A stretch of DNA of 64,000 nucleotides from Frateuria terrea (GTDB lineage: Bacteria; Pseudomonadota; Gammaproteobacteria; Xanthomonadales; Rhodanobacteraceae). The notes beneath the pieces are model-generated. The model saw only the letters and a program-made list of their open reading frames with translations. It did no database searches and was not told the DNA's origin. The DNA lies in assembly GCF_900115705.1 (NCBI RefSeq), contig NZ_FOXL01000004.1:434001-498000 (forward strand). The letters run 5' to 3'. Positions within the stretch are counted from its first letter, which is position 1. The number at the start of each line of letters is the position of its first letter. The position numbers and the translations under genes are program-made. Positions 16,685 through 25,324 of the stretch are shown one piece after another.

Positions 16685-19168
16685 ATGTCCAAGCCTGCCT
16701 TTCTGCCCGATGCCCCCATCAGCGAGCTCGTCCCGCTGTCCACCCACGTCTCTCCGACTGTGCTCAAGACCACCGGCGGCGATTTCCTGATGGTGTGGCG
16801 GCTGGGCGGCGTGCCGTTTGTCGGGCGTGAGGAATGGGACCTGGAACACCGCCACGCCACGTTCAATCGAATGCTGCAGACCCTGCGCGCTCCCGACTTC
16901 GTCAACCTGGCTTTCTGGGTGCACGACGTGCGTCGCCGCCGGCGCATCATCGACGAAAGCCGCTTCGCGCAGACATTCAACCAGACGTTGTCCGATGCTT
17001 ACTACGACGCGCTTTCCAGCCAGAAGCTGATGCAGAACGAGCTCTACCTCACGATGATCTATCGCCCGCTCGTGAGCGGAAAAAAACTCGCCGAAAAGTC
17101 CAGAGACGCCGTTCGCCTGGAGGCGGAACAGCAGCAGGCCGTCGGCACGATGCTTGAGCTGGGCGGCAATCTGGAGGAGGTCCTCAAGGATTACGCACCC
17201 TACCGCCTTGGCATGTACGAAGCAGCCAACGGCGTGGTGTTCTCCGAAGCGCTGGAATTCTACGGCTACCTGCTCAATCGCCTGGACGAACCGGTCCCCG
17301 TGCTTTCCGCCCCAGTCTGCCGCTACCTACCGGTGAGCAAGCAGCGCTTCTCGGCCAAGACCGGAGATTTCGTCGTCACCGCTCCAGACGGCGCCAACCA
17401 CTTCGGCGCCATCCTCAACATCAAGGAGTACACCGACGGCACCTACCCAGGCATCCTCAACGGACTGAAGTATCTTGATTTCGAATACGTCATCACGCAC
17501 TCCTTTAGCCCGATGGGCCGCCAGGACGCGCTCAAGGTGCTGGACCGCACCAAGGGCATGATGGTGTCCTCCGGCGACAAGGCTTTCAGCCAGATCGCCG
17601 AACTGGACCGAGCAATGGACCAACTGGCCTCGGGCAACTTCGTGCTTGGCGAGTACCACTTCTCCATCGCCGTCTATGCGCCCAGCCAGGAGGCGCTCTC
17701 ACAACAGATCGCCGCCACTCGCGCCGAACTCTCCAACGCGGGCTTTGTCTCGGTCAAGGAAGACCTGGCCGTCACCGCCGCCTTTTACGCTCAGCTGCCC
17801 GGCAACTGGAAATACCGCACCCGCCTGGCCAACCTCAGCTCACTGAACTTCCTTGGCCTTTGCCCTCTGCACAACTTCGCCACGGGCAAGAAGGAGAACA
17901 ACCCCTGGGGCGATTGCGTGACCACCCTGCAGAGCGCCAACGGCCAGCCCTATTATTTCAACTTCCACGCCACCCACCCTGCGGAGAACTCGCTGGGCGA
18001 GAAGGCGATCGCCAACACGATGGTGATCGGCAAGTCCGGAACCGGCAAGACCGCGCTGATCAATTTCCTGCTCAGCCAGGTGCAGAAATTCACCCCCGCC
18101 CCCACCGTCTTCTTCTTCGACAAGGACCGCGGCGCCGAGATCTTCGTGCGCGCCTGCGGCGGCAACTACCTCGCGTTGGAAAACGGTCGGCCGACCGGCT
18201 TCAACCCGTTCCACTGCGATCGCACCGAAGCCAACGTGCATTTCCTGGCCGACCTCGTCAAGGTGCTGGCCGGCAAGAGCGTCTACAGCTCACGCGAGGA
18301 GGAGGACATCTTTCGAGCCGTCGAGAACATGCTCGACACGCCCGTACGCCTGCGCAACATGACCAACTTCCAGAAGAGCCTGCCCAACCTGGGCGACGAC
18401 GGCTTGTTCATCCGCATGCGCAAGTGGACTGCCGGCCACTCGCTTGGCTGGGTGTTCGACAACCCGGTCGACACCATCGACCTGAAAAAAGCCAACATCA
18501 TCGGCTTCGACTACACCGACATCATCGACAACCCGGAAGTCCGCGTGCCAGTAATCAACTATCTGCTGCACCGGCTCGAGGCCTTGATCGACGGACGCCC
18601 TCTGATCTACGTGATGGACGAGTTCTGGAAGATCCTCGATGGCAAGGGCGGACTCAAGGAATTCGCCAAGAACAAGCAAAAGACCATCCGCAAACAGAAC
18701 GGACTGGGCATCTTCGCCACGCAGAGTCCCGAAGATGCGCTGGCCAGCGACATCGCCGCAGCACTCATCGAACAGACCGCTACGATGGTCCTGCTGCCCA
18801 ATCCCAACGCTAGCCGTGATGACTACATCAACGGCCTCAAGCTGACTGAGGCCGAGTTTCAGGTAGTCGTCAGCCTGGACGAACGCTCCCGCTTCTTCCT
18901 GGTCAAGCAGGGCCACGCCAGTGCGGTCTGCCAGCTCAACCTGCGCGGCATGGACGATGAGCTCGCGGTCATCTCCGCCTCCACGGACAACATCGAAATC
19001 ATGCATCAGGTCTTGCGTGATTGTGCCTCGAGCGAGGGAACCGACATGGATGCACTCCGGCCCGAGCAATGGCTCGACCGCTTCTATCGCAATCGCAAAG
19101 GCAGCGGCAAGGCCAAGGCCGCCTTGTCGCCGGCGCCCGCGCAACTGGCGCGCACGGTGTCGCCGTAA
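16685..19168 (+). CDS. virB4: T4SS ATPase VirB4
   Basis: The large ATPase at the base of the secretion channel, 827 residues. N-terminal domain (about 1-400), then a RecA-like domain with Walker A GKSGTGKT at about residues 449-456 and Walker B LIYVMDEFWKI near 640. The frame is open from 16574, but the family start (SKPAFLPDAPISELVPLSTH) matches the ATG at 16685. Together with VirB11 and VirD4 it energises substrate transfer. Confidence 0.95.
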   Translation: MSKPAFLPDAPISELVPLSTHVSPTVLKTTGGDFLMVWRLGGVPFVGREEWDLEHRHATFNRMLQTLRAPDFVNLAFWVHDVRRRRRIIDESRFAQTFNQTLSDAYYDALSSQKLMQNELYLTMIYRPLVSGKKLAEKSRDAVRLEAEQQQAVGTMLELGGNLEEVLKDYAPYRLGMYEAANGVVFSEALEFYGYLLNRLDEPVPVLSAPVCRYLPVSKQRFSAKTGDFVVTAPDGANHFGAILNIKEYTDGTYPGILNGLKYLDFEYVITHSFSPMGRQDALKVLDRTKGMMVSSGDKAFSQIAELDRAMDQLASGNFVLGEYHFSIAVYAPSQEALSQQIAATRAELSNAGFVSVKEDLAVTAAFYAQLPGNWKYRTRLANLSSLNFLGLCPLHNFATGKKENNPWGDCVTTLQSANGQPYYFNFHATHPAENSLGEKAIANTMVIGKSGTGKTALINFLLSQVQKFTPAPTVFFFDKDRGAEIFVRACGGNYLALENGRPTGFNPFHCDRTEANVHFLADLVKVLAGKSVYSSREEEDIFRAVENMLDTPVRLRNMTNFQKSLPNLGDDGLFIRMRKWTAGHSLGWVFDNPVDTIDLKKANIIGFDYTDIIDNPEVRVPVINYLLHRLEALIDGRPLIYVMDEFWKILDGKGGLKEFAKNKQKTIRKQNGLGIFATQSPEDALASDIAAALIEQTATMVLLPNPNASRDDYINGLKLTEAEFQVVVSLDERSRFFLVKQGHASAVCQLNLRGMDDELAVISASTDNIEIMHQVLRDCASSEGTDMDALRPEQWLDRFYRNRKGSGKAKAALSPAPAQLARTVSP

Positions 19169-19194
19169 TCGCAAGGCAATCCAGGGAGAACCTC

Positions 19195-19962
19195 ATGGGT
19201 ACCAAGGCCATCCGCCGACAGACCCGATATGTGCGTTCACGCACCATCCTGACCGGACTGGTGCTGACGCTCGGCTGCGGATTCCTATGCAGTACCGCTC
19301 GGGCTGACTGGCTGGTCAACGACTGGCAGAGCATGGCCAAGGCGGTGCAGGAGTACGCAGAACAGGCCAAGCGCTGGGCTGCAACCGTCCAGCAGTACCG
19401 GAACACGGTGGAGCACTACCGTCAGCAGCTCATCAGCTTCAAGCAGCTGAACGCGTCATTGTTCGCCATGCAGAACACCTTCCAGAAGGTGCCAGCCGAT
19501 TACAACGTCGCCGATGCGTGCCCAGGTGCGTCCGGCGGAGGGGGCTCACTGTCCAACGTACTGCAGTCGCTCGCACTGGATCTGAGCGGCAGCGCCACGC
19601 AGCAACAGCTCAAGATCTGCCGCTCGATCGTCATGCTGCAGAACAGGAAGTACAACGACACCGTCGACTACATCGGGCAACTGTCGAAAGCCAGCAGCGA
19701 GCTCGAGGCCATCGAAAGCGAGCGTGCCACGGTCGGCACCGAGCAGGGCAAGCTGGCGGCCAACGACAACGAGGCCGAGCGCTTCCAGAACCGTGTCACC
19801 GACGCGCAGCAGAAATGGCAGTCGAACATGGTCCAGTCCGACGCGCAGATTGCCATGCTGCAAAACATGCAAGGCGCGCTGGCTCATCGCGCGATGAACG
19901 GAAGCCATGACGTGCTGGGACAGGTCGTGGATGCCTTCGCGCTCAAGGCGGCCTTCCAGTAA
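19195..19962 (+). CDS. virB5: T4SS minor pilin VirB5
   Basis: A secreted, mostly helical protein (255 residues) predicted to cap the pilus tip. The ATG at 19195 has AGGGAGA 7-8 bases upstream; the frame continues upstream inside virB4 but without a signal sequence. A signal peptide ends near ARA-D (about residue 39). The remainder is a long coiled helical region rich in Gln/Ala with a Gly/Ser loop (GASGGGGS). It shows little family sequence identity, as is usual for VirB5; the assignment uses helix pattern, size and position between virB4 and virB6. Confidence 0.85.
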   Translation: MGTKAIRRQTRYVRSRTILTGLVLTLGCGFLCSTARADWLVNDWQSMAKAVQEYAEQAKRWAATVQQYRNTVEHYRQQLISFKQLNASLFAMQNTFQKVPADYNVADACPGASGGGGSLSNVLQSLALDLSGSATQQQLKICRSIVMLQNRKYNDTVDYIGQLSKASSELEAIESERATVGTEQGKLAANDNEAERFQNRVTDAQQKWQSNMVQSDAQIAMLQNMQGALAHRAMNGSHDVLGQVVDAFALKAAFQ

Positions 19963-20006
19963 CCCACGGGCCGCTGACGGTCAGGCGACACAAAGGAAGC
20001 AGTGCA

Positions 20007-21065
20007 ATGCCGACAACCATTGGGGACTTTGTCTACTTCAAGCTGGTTTACGACTATCTGGAAGACAAGATCAGTGGATTCGGGATGGACCTCATGGGTC
20101 GGGCAATGGCCTGGGCCAGCGGCATCGCCCTGGCCCTGGTCACCCTCTGGATCATGGTCCAGGGCTACCGCATCCTCACCGGCCAGTCCCGTGAATCGAT
20201 GATGGCCATGGTCACGAATATGACTCGTGTGGTGATCATCGTCACCGCGGCCACCACTATGTCAATTTTCGGCAGTGACCTGCATCGGTTTCTTACCGTT
20301 GATCTCGGCAAGGAGATCAACCAGGTGCTCACAGGCAGCGACCATGCGCCGGCGGACGTCATCGACCGCAACCTTGCGTGGACCCAGGCGGCGCTGGGCG
20401 TCATCGACGCTGTCCAGATCCCGTTCCAGGACGCCGAGATCCGCGAGCAGAAAGAGCGGGCGCTGTTGTTGGCCGGCTTCGGCACGGCCAGCCCACCCAT
20501 GGCGGCGGGCGCCATGCTTTTGCTTTACCAGTTCGCCATGGCCCTTTTCATCGGGCTGGGACCGCTTTTCATCCTGTGCCTGATGTTCGACCAGACCCGC
20601 GATCTGTTCCGCAAATGGCTGTTCTACGGAGTGGGAACGCTCTTCTCCATGGCCACACTTGCCGCGGTCTCGTCCATCGTTCTCCAACTGACGATCCGGA
20701 TCGCTGAAGCCGTGTGGGGAGCACGGATCATCAACCATTTCCTGCTTAGCGACGCTGAGGGTATTTCGAGCCAAGCGCTGCAGCAGGGCGGCATCGGCCT
20801 GTTGCTGACAGTATTGATCGTATCCATACCGCCCATGGCGGCCATGTTCTTCCAGGGCACGCTGGGCAACTTTCTTACTTACTCGGCTTTTGCACACCAG
20901 AGAGGCAATGCGCCTGGGCCGCAGGGACAGCCGCCAGGTTCCTATGGCTATCAACCCGCCCTGACGCAGGCCAACGAACGTGCGCAGCCAATGCCGGTAA
21001 GGATGGGTGCAATGGGGGGCCAACCCGCAGGCATTGCTGACACCATCAAAGGTGCAAGGGCATGA
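20007..21065 (+). CDS. virB6: T4SS polytopic inner-membrane protein VirB6
   Basis: A channel component of the inner-membrane complex, 352 residues. At least five hydrophobic segments are visible (around 30-52, 66-85, 160-190, 205-235 and 258-285), with the TrbL/VirB6-type pattern including a central periplasmic loop (about 85-160). The C-terminus is a Gly/Pro/Gln-rich tail. The ATG at 20007 has an AAGGAAG ribosome-binding site; the stop overlaps the next gene (ATGA). Confidence 0.92.
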   Translation: MPTTIGDFVYFKLVYDYLEDKISGFGMDLMGRAMAWASGIALALVTLWIMVQGYRILTGQSRESMMAMVTNMTRVVIIVTAATTMSIFGSDLHRFLTVDLGKEINQVLTGSDHAPADVIDRNLAWTQAALGVIDAVQIPFQDAEIREQKERALLLAGFGTASPPMAAGAMLLLYQFAMALFIGLGPLFILCLMFDQTRDLFRKWLFYGVGTLFSMATLAAVSSIVLQLTIRIAEAVWGARIINHFLLSDAEGISSQALQQGGIGLLLTVLIVSIPPMAAMFFQGTLGNFLTYSAFAHQRGNAPGPQGQPPGSYGYQPALTQANERAQPMPVRMGAMGGQPAGIADTIKGARA

Positions 21066-21586
21066 CCTTGCCACCGCCCCTGGTCTTCCTCTGCCTCGCG
21101 CTCGGTGCCCTCTTGTTTCCGCTCAGTGCTGCACATGCCGAAGACGGTTGCCCGGATGGCTATGTCCCGATCGGCGCGCCAGCCGGCCAGCAAGGCCCAC
21201 AGGGATGTTCCCCCATTCCTGGCAGTGAGCAGGCTCCGAAGCAACAGGAACCGGAGCAGTGGGAGGAACACTGGATATCGCTCGCCATCGACCCGGCCAG
21301 GGGCGTGCTCGGCGTAGATACGGACGAGGTGTATTCCAGCGCCGCCGAGCTCGACGCCATGATCGATTGCGACGAGAGAGGCGGCGTCAAATGCCGCAGA
21401 TGGCAGACGTTCAAGAACACCTGCGCAGCGGTGGTGGCGGGGCGAGATTACCCACTGGTCATCGACACGGACCTGGATCTAGCGAGAGACGACCCCATGC
21501 GAGCGTGCGGGCGGCAGCATGACGCCACCTGCCATGTCATGTATGCCGATTGCAGTCGTCCGATCCCGGTAAACACCAGCCATTAA
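21062..21586 (+). CDS. Exported Cys-rich protein, divergent DUF4189-like, T4SS-linked
   Basis: A 174-residue protein with a clear signal peptide cleaved near AHA-E (about residue 28). The mature N-terminus carries CPDGYVPIGAP...GCSPIPG, and the C-terminal region contains WISLAIDPARGVLGV, a Cys-pair rich alpha/beta segment and a final CHVMYADC. The same pattern recurs in the next gene, which has a recognisable DUF4189 domain, so the two look like diverged tandem paralogues. It is translationally coupled to virB6 (ATGA), so it is part of the secretion operon. Plausible roles are a periplasmic apparatus accessory or an immunity-type protein; neither is shown. Confidence 0.7.
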   Translation: MTLPPPLVFLCLALGALLFPLSAAHAEDGCPDGYVPIGAPAGQQGPQGCSPIPGSEQAPKQQEPEQWEEHWISLAIDPARGVLGVDTDEVYSSAAELDAMIDCDERGGVKCRRWQTFKNTCAAVVAGRDYPLVIDTDLDLARDDPMRACGRQHDATCHVMYADCSRPIPVNTSH

Positions 21587-21600
21587 TCAAGGAAGAATCG

Positions 21601-22176
21601 ATGTGCTCGATGGCCAGTTTCAGCAAAGCACGCAAGGCCGTGACCACTTGTTTCCAGACTCAGGCCGCCGCCATGAGACGCCCCCCATGGTGGTACGTGG
21701 CTGCCATTGGAACGCAGCTACTGCCAAGCTGCGTTCTAGCCCAAAGCACCTGCCCGCCGGGGAAATACCAGGCGACACCCGCTGGGATCCCGGGCCCGGT
21801 GATCTGTGCGCCGATAGCCCATGATCGCTACGGGCGCGTGGTTGCGCCCCCACCAAGGGCAAGCCATTGGGGAGCGATTGCTTCCGACCGGACGGCGAAC
21901 CACGTCGCCACGTCGGATGATCTTCCCACCAAGCAGGACGCCGAAAAAGCGGCTCTGGCTTCGTGCGGGGAAAGTGGCGGTGTGGCCTGTTCCGTTGCAA
22001 TTGCCTACGGCAACGGCTGTGGCGCTTTGGTGGCCAGCGCACGCGATCTTGTCGCAAGCGCCGATGTCACAAAAAAGTTCGCCCGGGAGGCCGCCATGCA
22101 CCAATGCAGCTCAAACAGCGACGCGCATTGCCATGTAGTGCTAGTCGCCTGCAGTGACCCTTCGTCCGACCACTGA
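21601..22176 (+). CDS. Exported DUF4189-domain protein, T4SS-linked
   Basis: The mature part (about 100-190 of 191 residues) has the DUF4189 layout: WGAIASD at the start, AALASCGESGG, YGNGCGALV, and a closing CHVVLVACSD, with several paired cysteines suggesting disulfides in the periplasm. Two starts are possible: 21601 has the better ribosome-binding site (AAGGAAG), whereas 21673 (MRRPPWWYVAAIG) gives a cleaner signal peptide cleaved near VLA-Q. Located between virB6 and virD4 on the same strand. No established biochemical function for the domain is known to me. Confidence 0.75.
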   Translation: MCSMASFSKARKAVTTCFQTQAAAMRRPPWWYVAAIGTQLLPSCVLAQSTCPPGKYQATPAGIPGPVICAPIAHDRYGRVVAPPPRASHWGAIASDRTANHVATSDDLPTKQDAEKAALASCGESGGVACSVAIAYGNGCGALVASARDLVASADVTKKFAREAAMHQCSSNSDAHCHVVLVACSDPSSDH

Positions 22177-22189
22177 GCCTGGAGTATCC

Positions 22190-22552
22190 ATGAAGAAGGC
22201 GATCCTGAAAGGCCTGCTGCTAGGCGGGCTCCTGACCTGCAGCGCCGGAGCCGTGGCGCGGGGTTATTACGAATTCATTCCCTATTACGGGAACGATCCG
22301 TTCCTGTTCTGCACTTTGGGAGTCCCGACCGACTGCTGGGCGCCCATCAGCGCTCCGACAGGCACCTTCGCGGTGACCAATTACTACTGCTTCAACGCGG
22401 TCTCGGCAGCCCAGTTCGCGCGGGTGTGCCCGCATGCGTTCATACCAGAAGCCTCCGTCCAACCTCGACATGGCGCGCGCCGTTTCACGCCACCGGGTTA
22501 CGCGCCGGCCTGGTCGCATGTGGAGCCCGCGGCGGGCACGCGCAACAGCTGA
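22190..22552 (+). CDS. Small exported protein of unknown function, T4SS-linked
   Basis: A 120-residue protein. The ATG at 22190 is preceded by GGAGT and opens a Lys-rich signal peptide (MKKAILKGLLLGGLL) with likely cleavage near AVA-R. The mature part is Tyr/Phe/Pro-rich (YYEFIPYYGNDPF) with four cysteines, then a basic Pro-rich tail. I do not recognise a family. It stands 13 bases after the DUF4189 gene and 58 bases before virD4, so it is probably cotranscribed with them. It may act with its two neighbours in the envelope. Confidence 0.65.
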   Translation: MKKAILKGLLLGGLLTCSAGAVARGYYEFIPYYGNDPFLFCTLGVPTDCWAPISAPTGTFAVTNYYCFNAVSAAQFARVCPHAFIPEASVQPRHGARRFTPPGYAPAWSHVEPAAGTRNS

Positions 22553-22610
22553 GCGGCGCGCCTCGAAGGCGCTGACCAAGTGGGTGGGAACGTGGACAGG
22601 CGGACACCGG

Positions 22611-24338
22611 ATGATCGCTAGAACGAGAACGGCCACGGTGCTTGTTACTGCCGTACTGGCGCTGGCCGCGGGCGCATACGCTTCCGGTTGGCTGGTATTA
22701 GTCCTGATCCATGTGCGCACGCCTCTGGATGAGACCACCTATTGGCGCTATTTCGCTGCGCTCGATCGACCTTCCCTGGCGCCTTACGCGAAGATCATCG
22801 AAACAGCGGGCATCGTGGGTTTCGGTGTTCCTCTTCTGGCTTGGCTATGCCTGTTGTACGCAATATTGAAGCCCCGGAAGCGTTCGATCCATGGCGACGC
22901 AAGATTTGCAAGGCGTGCGGATCTTTCCCGGCTGGGTCTACTCAAGAATGATCCCACCGGCATCATTGTGGGCAAGCTTGGCACCTCGTTCCTGCGCCTT
23001 CAGGGCACCCGCCACGCCTTGCTCGCCGCACCTACGCGAAGCGGCAAAGGTGTCGGCGCGGTGATTCCCAACCTGCTCGATTACGAAGATTCGATGGTCG
23101 TGCTCGACATCAAGCAGGAAGCTTTCGACATCACATCGAAATGGCGTTCGAAGTTGGGCCCCGCGTACTTGTTCAATCCATTTGCCGAGGATCTGCGTAC
23201 CCACCGCTGGAATCCGTTTGCGTACGTCCGGAACGATGCCATCCATCGCATCTCGGATCTGCAGGCCATTGCCGCTTGCCTGTACAAGGACCCGCTCGAC
23301 CAGGATCCGTTCTGGGCGAACATGGCACGCTCGACCTTCGTCGCGACCGCCAGCCTGTTGTTCGATTGCTGGGCGGACGGGGTCAGCAAAGGGTTCGGAA
23401 AGGAAGACGGCTATCCCACCTTAGGCGCCATCTACCGTTTGCTTTCGGGAGACGGCAGTGACCTGAAGGCGCATTTGAAGTCGATACTGGCCCTCTCCCA
23501 CATCGGCCACGATACGCGTACCGCCTTTGCCAATATCACGGCGCTCGCCGAGCAGACGTTCACATCGGTGATTGCCAGCACGCAGGCGCCCCTGCTTATC
23601 ATGGCCAATCCGATCCTGGACAAGGCCACCTCGGGTAACGACTTCTGGCTGCCGGACCTGCGCCGACGCGTCCAGTCCATCTATGTTGGCATTGCCCCCA
23701 GCAAGCTCACGGAAGCAGCAGGCCTGTTGAATCTTTTTTTCAATCAGGCCATCAAACTCAATGTCGACACCACTCCGGACAAGGATCCGACGCTCAGGCA
23801 CCAGTGCCTGTTCATGCTGGACGAGTTCACCGCGCTGGGACGTGTGGACGTCATGGTCGACGGCGTTGCCTATTTCGCCGGCTACAACGTGCGCGTGTTC
23901 TGTGTCATCCAGTCGCTCTCGCAGTTGGATGCCGTATACGGCGCTGAAAAGGCCCGCAGCATGATCACGAACCTGGCCTGTCAGATCATCTACACGCCTC
24001 GTGAGCAGCGCGACGCCAACGAATACAGCGACATGCTCGGCTACACCACCGAACGCAAGCGCCAGCGTACGCGATCCAAAGGCAGGTTTGGCCAGGGCAG
24101 CAGCGTCTCCTATGCCGAGATGGAAGAGAAGCGTGCGCTGATGCTGCCGCAGGAACTGAAGGCGCTCGACCCGAAGAAGGAAATCGTGTTCATCGAAGGC
24201 ACGCCACACCCCATTCGGTGCAACAAGATCCGCTACTACGAGGATGGCTACTTCAAGCCGAGGCTCCAGGGCACCGCGGCCGTGCCACACCTGGAAACGG
24301 TACGGGAACGTGCGACGGCTGGAATCGGCTGGCTCTAA
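22611..24338 (+). CDS. virD4: T4SS coupling protein VirD4
   Basis: A hexameric inner-membrane ATPase that recruits substrates to the channel. Two N-terminal membrane segments (about 8-33 and 62-88) precede the TraG/VirD4 ATPase domain, with Walker A APTRSGKG at about residues 140-147 and Walker B FMLDEFTALG near 400. The ATG at 22611 puts the first membrane segment near the N-terminus; the open frame upstream (from 22434) overlaps the previous gene. In the Xanthomonas system this protein recognises the C-terminal XVIPCD domain of antibacterial effectors. Here it closes the cluster rather than opening it. Its stop codon overlaps that of convergent lpxK. Confidence 0.94.
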   Translation: MIARTRTATVLVTAVLALAAGAYASGWLVLVLIHVRTPLDETTYWRYFAALDRPSLAPYAKIIETAGIVGFGVPLLAWLCLLYAILKPRKRSIHGDARFARRADLSRLGLLKNDPTGIIVGKLGTSFLRLQGTRHALLAAPTRSGKGVGAVIPNLLDYEDSMVVLDIKQEAFDITSKWRSKLGPAYLFNPFAEDLRTHRWNPFAYVRNDAIHRISDLQAIAACLYKDPLDQDPFWANMARSTFVATASLLFDCWADGVSKGFGKEDGYPTLGAIYRLLSGDGSDLKAHLKSILALSHIGHDTRTAFANITALAEQTFTSVIASTQAPLLIMANPILDKATSGNDFWLPDLRRRVQSIYVGIAPSKLTEAAGLLNLFFNQAIKLNVDTTPDKDPTLRHQCLFMLDEFTALGRVDVMVDGVAYFAGYNVRVFCVIQSLSQLDAVYGAEKARSMITNLACQIIYTPREQRDANEYSDMLGYTTERKRQRTRSKGRFGQGSSVSYAEMEEKRALMLPQELKALDPKKEIVFIEGTPHPIRCNKIRYYEDGYFKPRLQGTAAVPHLETVRERATAGIGWL

Positions 24339-25315
24339 AAGCCCCGACTGGATTCGATACGGCTCGCCAGCGCGTCGAAGAACTCTGCTGGAAGCTCCCC
24401 ACGCACCGGCACCCGCCACCACCCCGGCTGCGCGAAGCGCCGGCACTTGATGGCGTCCTTGTCGGTCATCAGCACCGGCAGGTCCTCGCCCAGGTTGAAG
24501 TCGGCGGGGACGAACGCGTGGTGATCCGGGAAGGGATGTTCGACCGGCAGGATGCCGTAGGCACGCAGGCTGTCGAAGAAGCGCGCGGGGTGGCCGATGG
24601 CGGCAATGGCGTGCACGCGCTGGCCGGTGAAGGCGGTCAGCGGCTGGCAGGTGTCGTCGGTGAGCGAGCAGGCTTCGCCGCCGCGCAGTTGCATGGAGTA
24701 GGCGCCCGTGCGTTCGCCGCCGTTGCACACGCGCATGTCCGCGGTGGCCAGACGTATCAGCGGCTCGCGCAGCGGGCCGGCCGGCAGCAGGCGGCCGTTG
24801 CCGAAGCCGCGCACGGCGTCGATCACGCACACTTCCACGTCGCGCGCGAGGCGGTAGTGCTGCAGGCCGTCGTCGGCGATGATCACGTCACAGCCGGCGC
24901 CGACAAGCAGGCGACCCGCGGCCGGGCGGTCACGCCCCACCGCCACCGGGATGCCCTGGGCCCGGATCAGGCAGGGCTCGTCGCCGACCTGTTGCGGGCT
25001 GGGAGTTTCGCTGAGAAGCAGCGGCTCGCGCTGGCGCCCGCCGTAGCCGCGGCTGACCACGCCGGGATGGAAGCCCCGTTCGCGCAGCGCCTGTGCCACG
25101 GCAATGGTCAGTGGCGTCTTGCCGGTGCCGCCGGCGGTAATGTTGCCGATCACCACCACCGGCACGTTCAGGCGCACACTGCGCCGCCAGCCGCGCCGGT
25201 AGAAGGAACGACGCAGGCTGCTCACGCTGCTGTAGAGCCACGACAACGGGTGCGTCCACACCGGGGTGCGGCCGCCGTTGTACCAGGCTTCTTCCAGCTT
25301 CTGCGCGAGCGCCAT
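24335..25315 (-). CDS. lpxK: Tetraacyldisaccharide 4'-kinase
   Basis: An inner-membrane lipid A kinase that phosphorylates the 4' position of the disaccharide precursor to give lipid IVA. Walker A-like P-loop AGGTGKT at residues 61-67, preceded by the membrane-associated N-terminal helix; SRGYGG follows. The 326 residues are normal. It lies 9 bases after msbA, the flippase of the finished lipid. It converges on virD4 with overlapping stop codons. Confidence 0.96.
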   Translation of the reverse strand: MALAQKLEEAWYNGGRTPVWTHPLSWLYSSVSSLRRSFYRRGWRRSVRLNVPVVVIGNITAGGTGKTPLTIAVAQALRERGFHPGVVSRGYGGRQREPLLLSETPSPQQVGDEPCLIRAQGIPVAVGRDRPAAGRLLVGAGCDVIIADDGLQHYRLARDVEVCVIDAVRGFGNGRLLPAGPLREPLIRLATADMRVCNGGERTGAYSMQLRGGEACSLTDDTCQPLTAFTGQRVHAIAAIGHPARFFDSLRAYGILPVEHPFPDHHAFVPADFNLGEDLPVLMTDKDAIKCRRFAQPGWWRVPVRGELPAEFFDALASRIESSRGF

Positions 25316-25324
25316 GATGACGCC

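Noticed and set aside
10572-24338. Conjugative transfer module
   Set aside because: No relaxase, oriT, primase or partition gene is present, and VirB7 and gene order match the antibacterial type.
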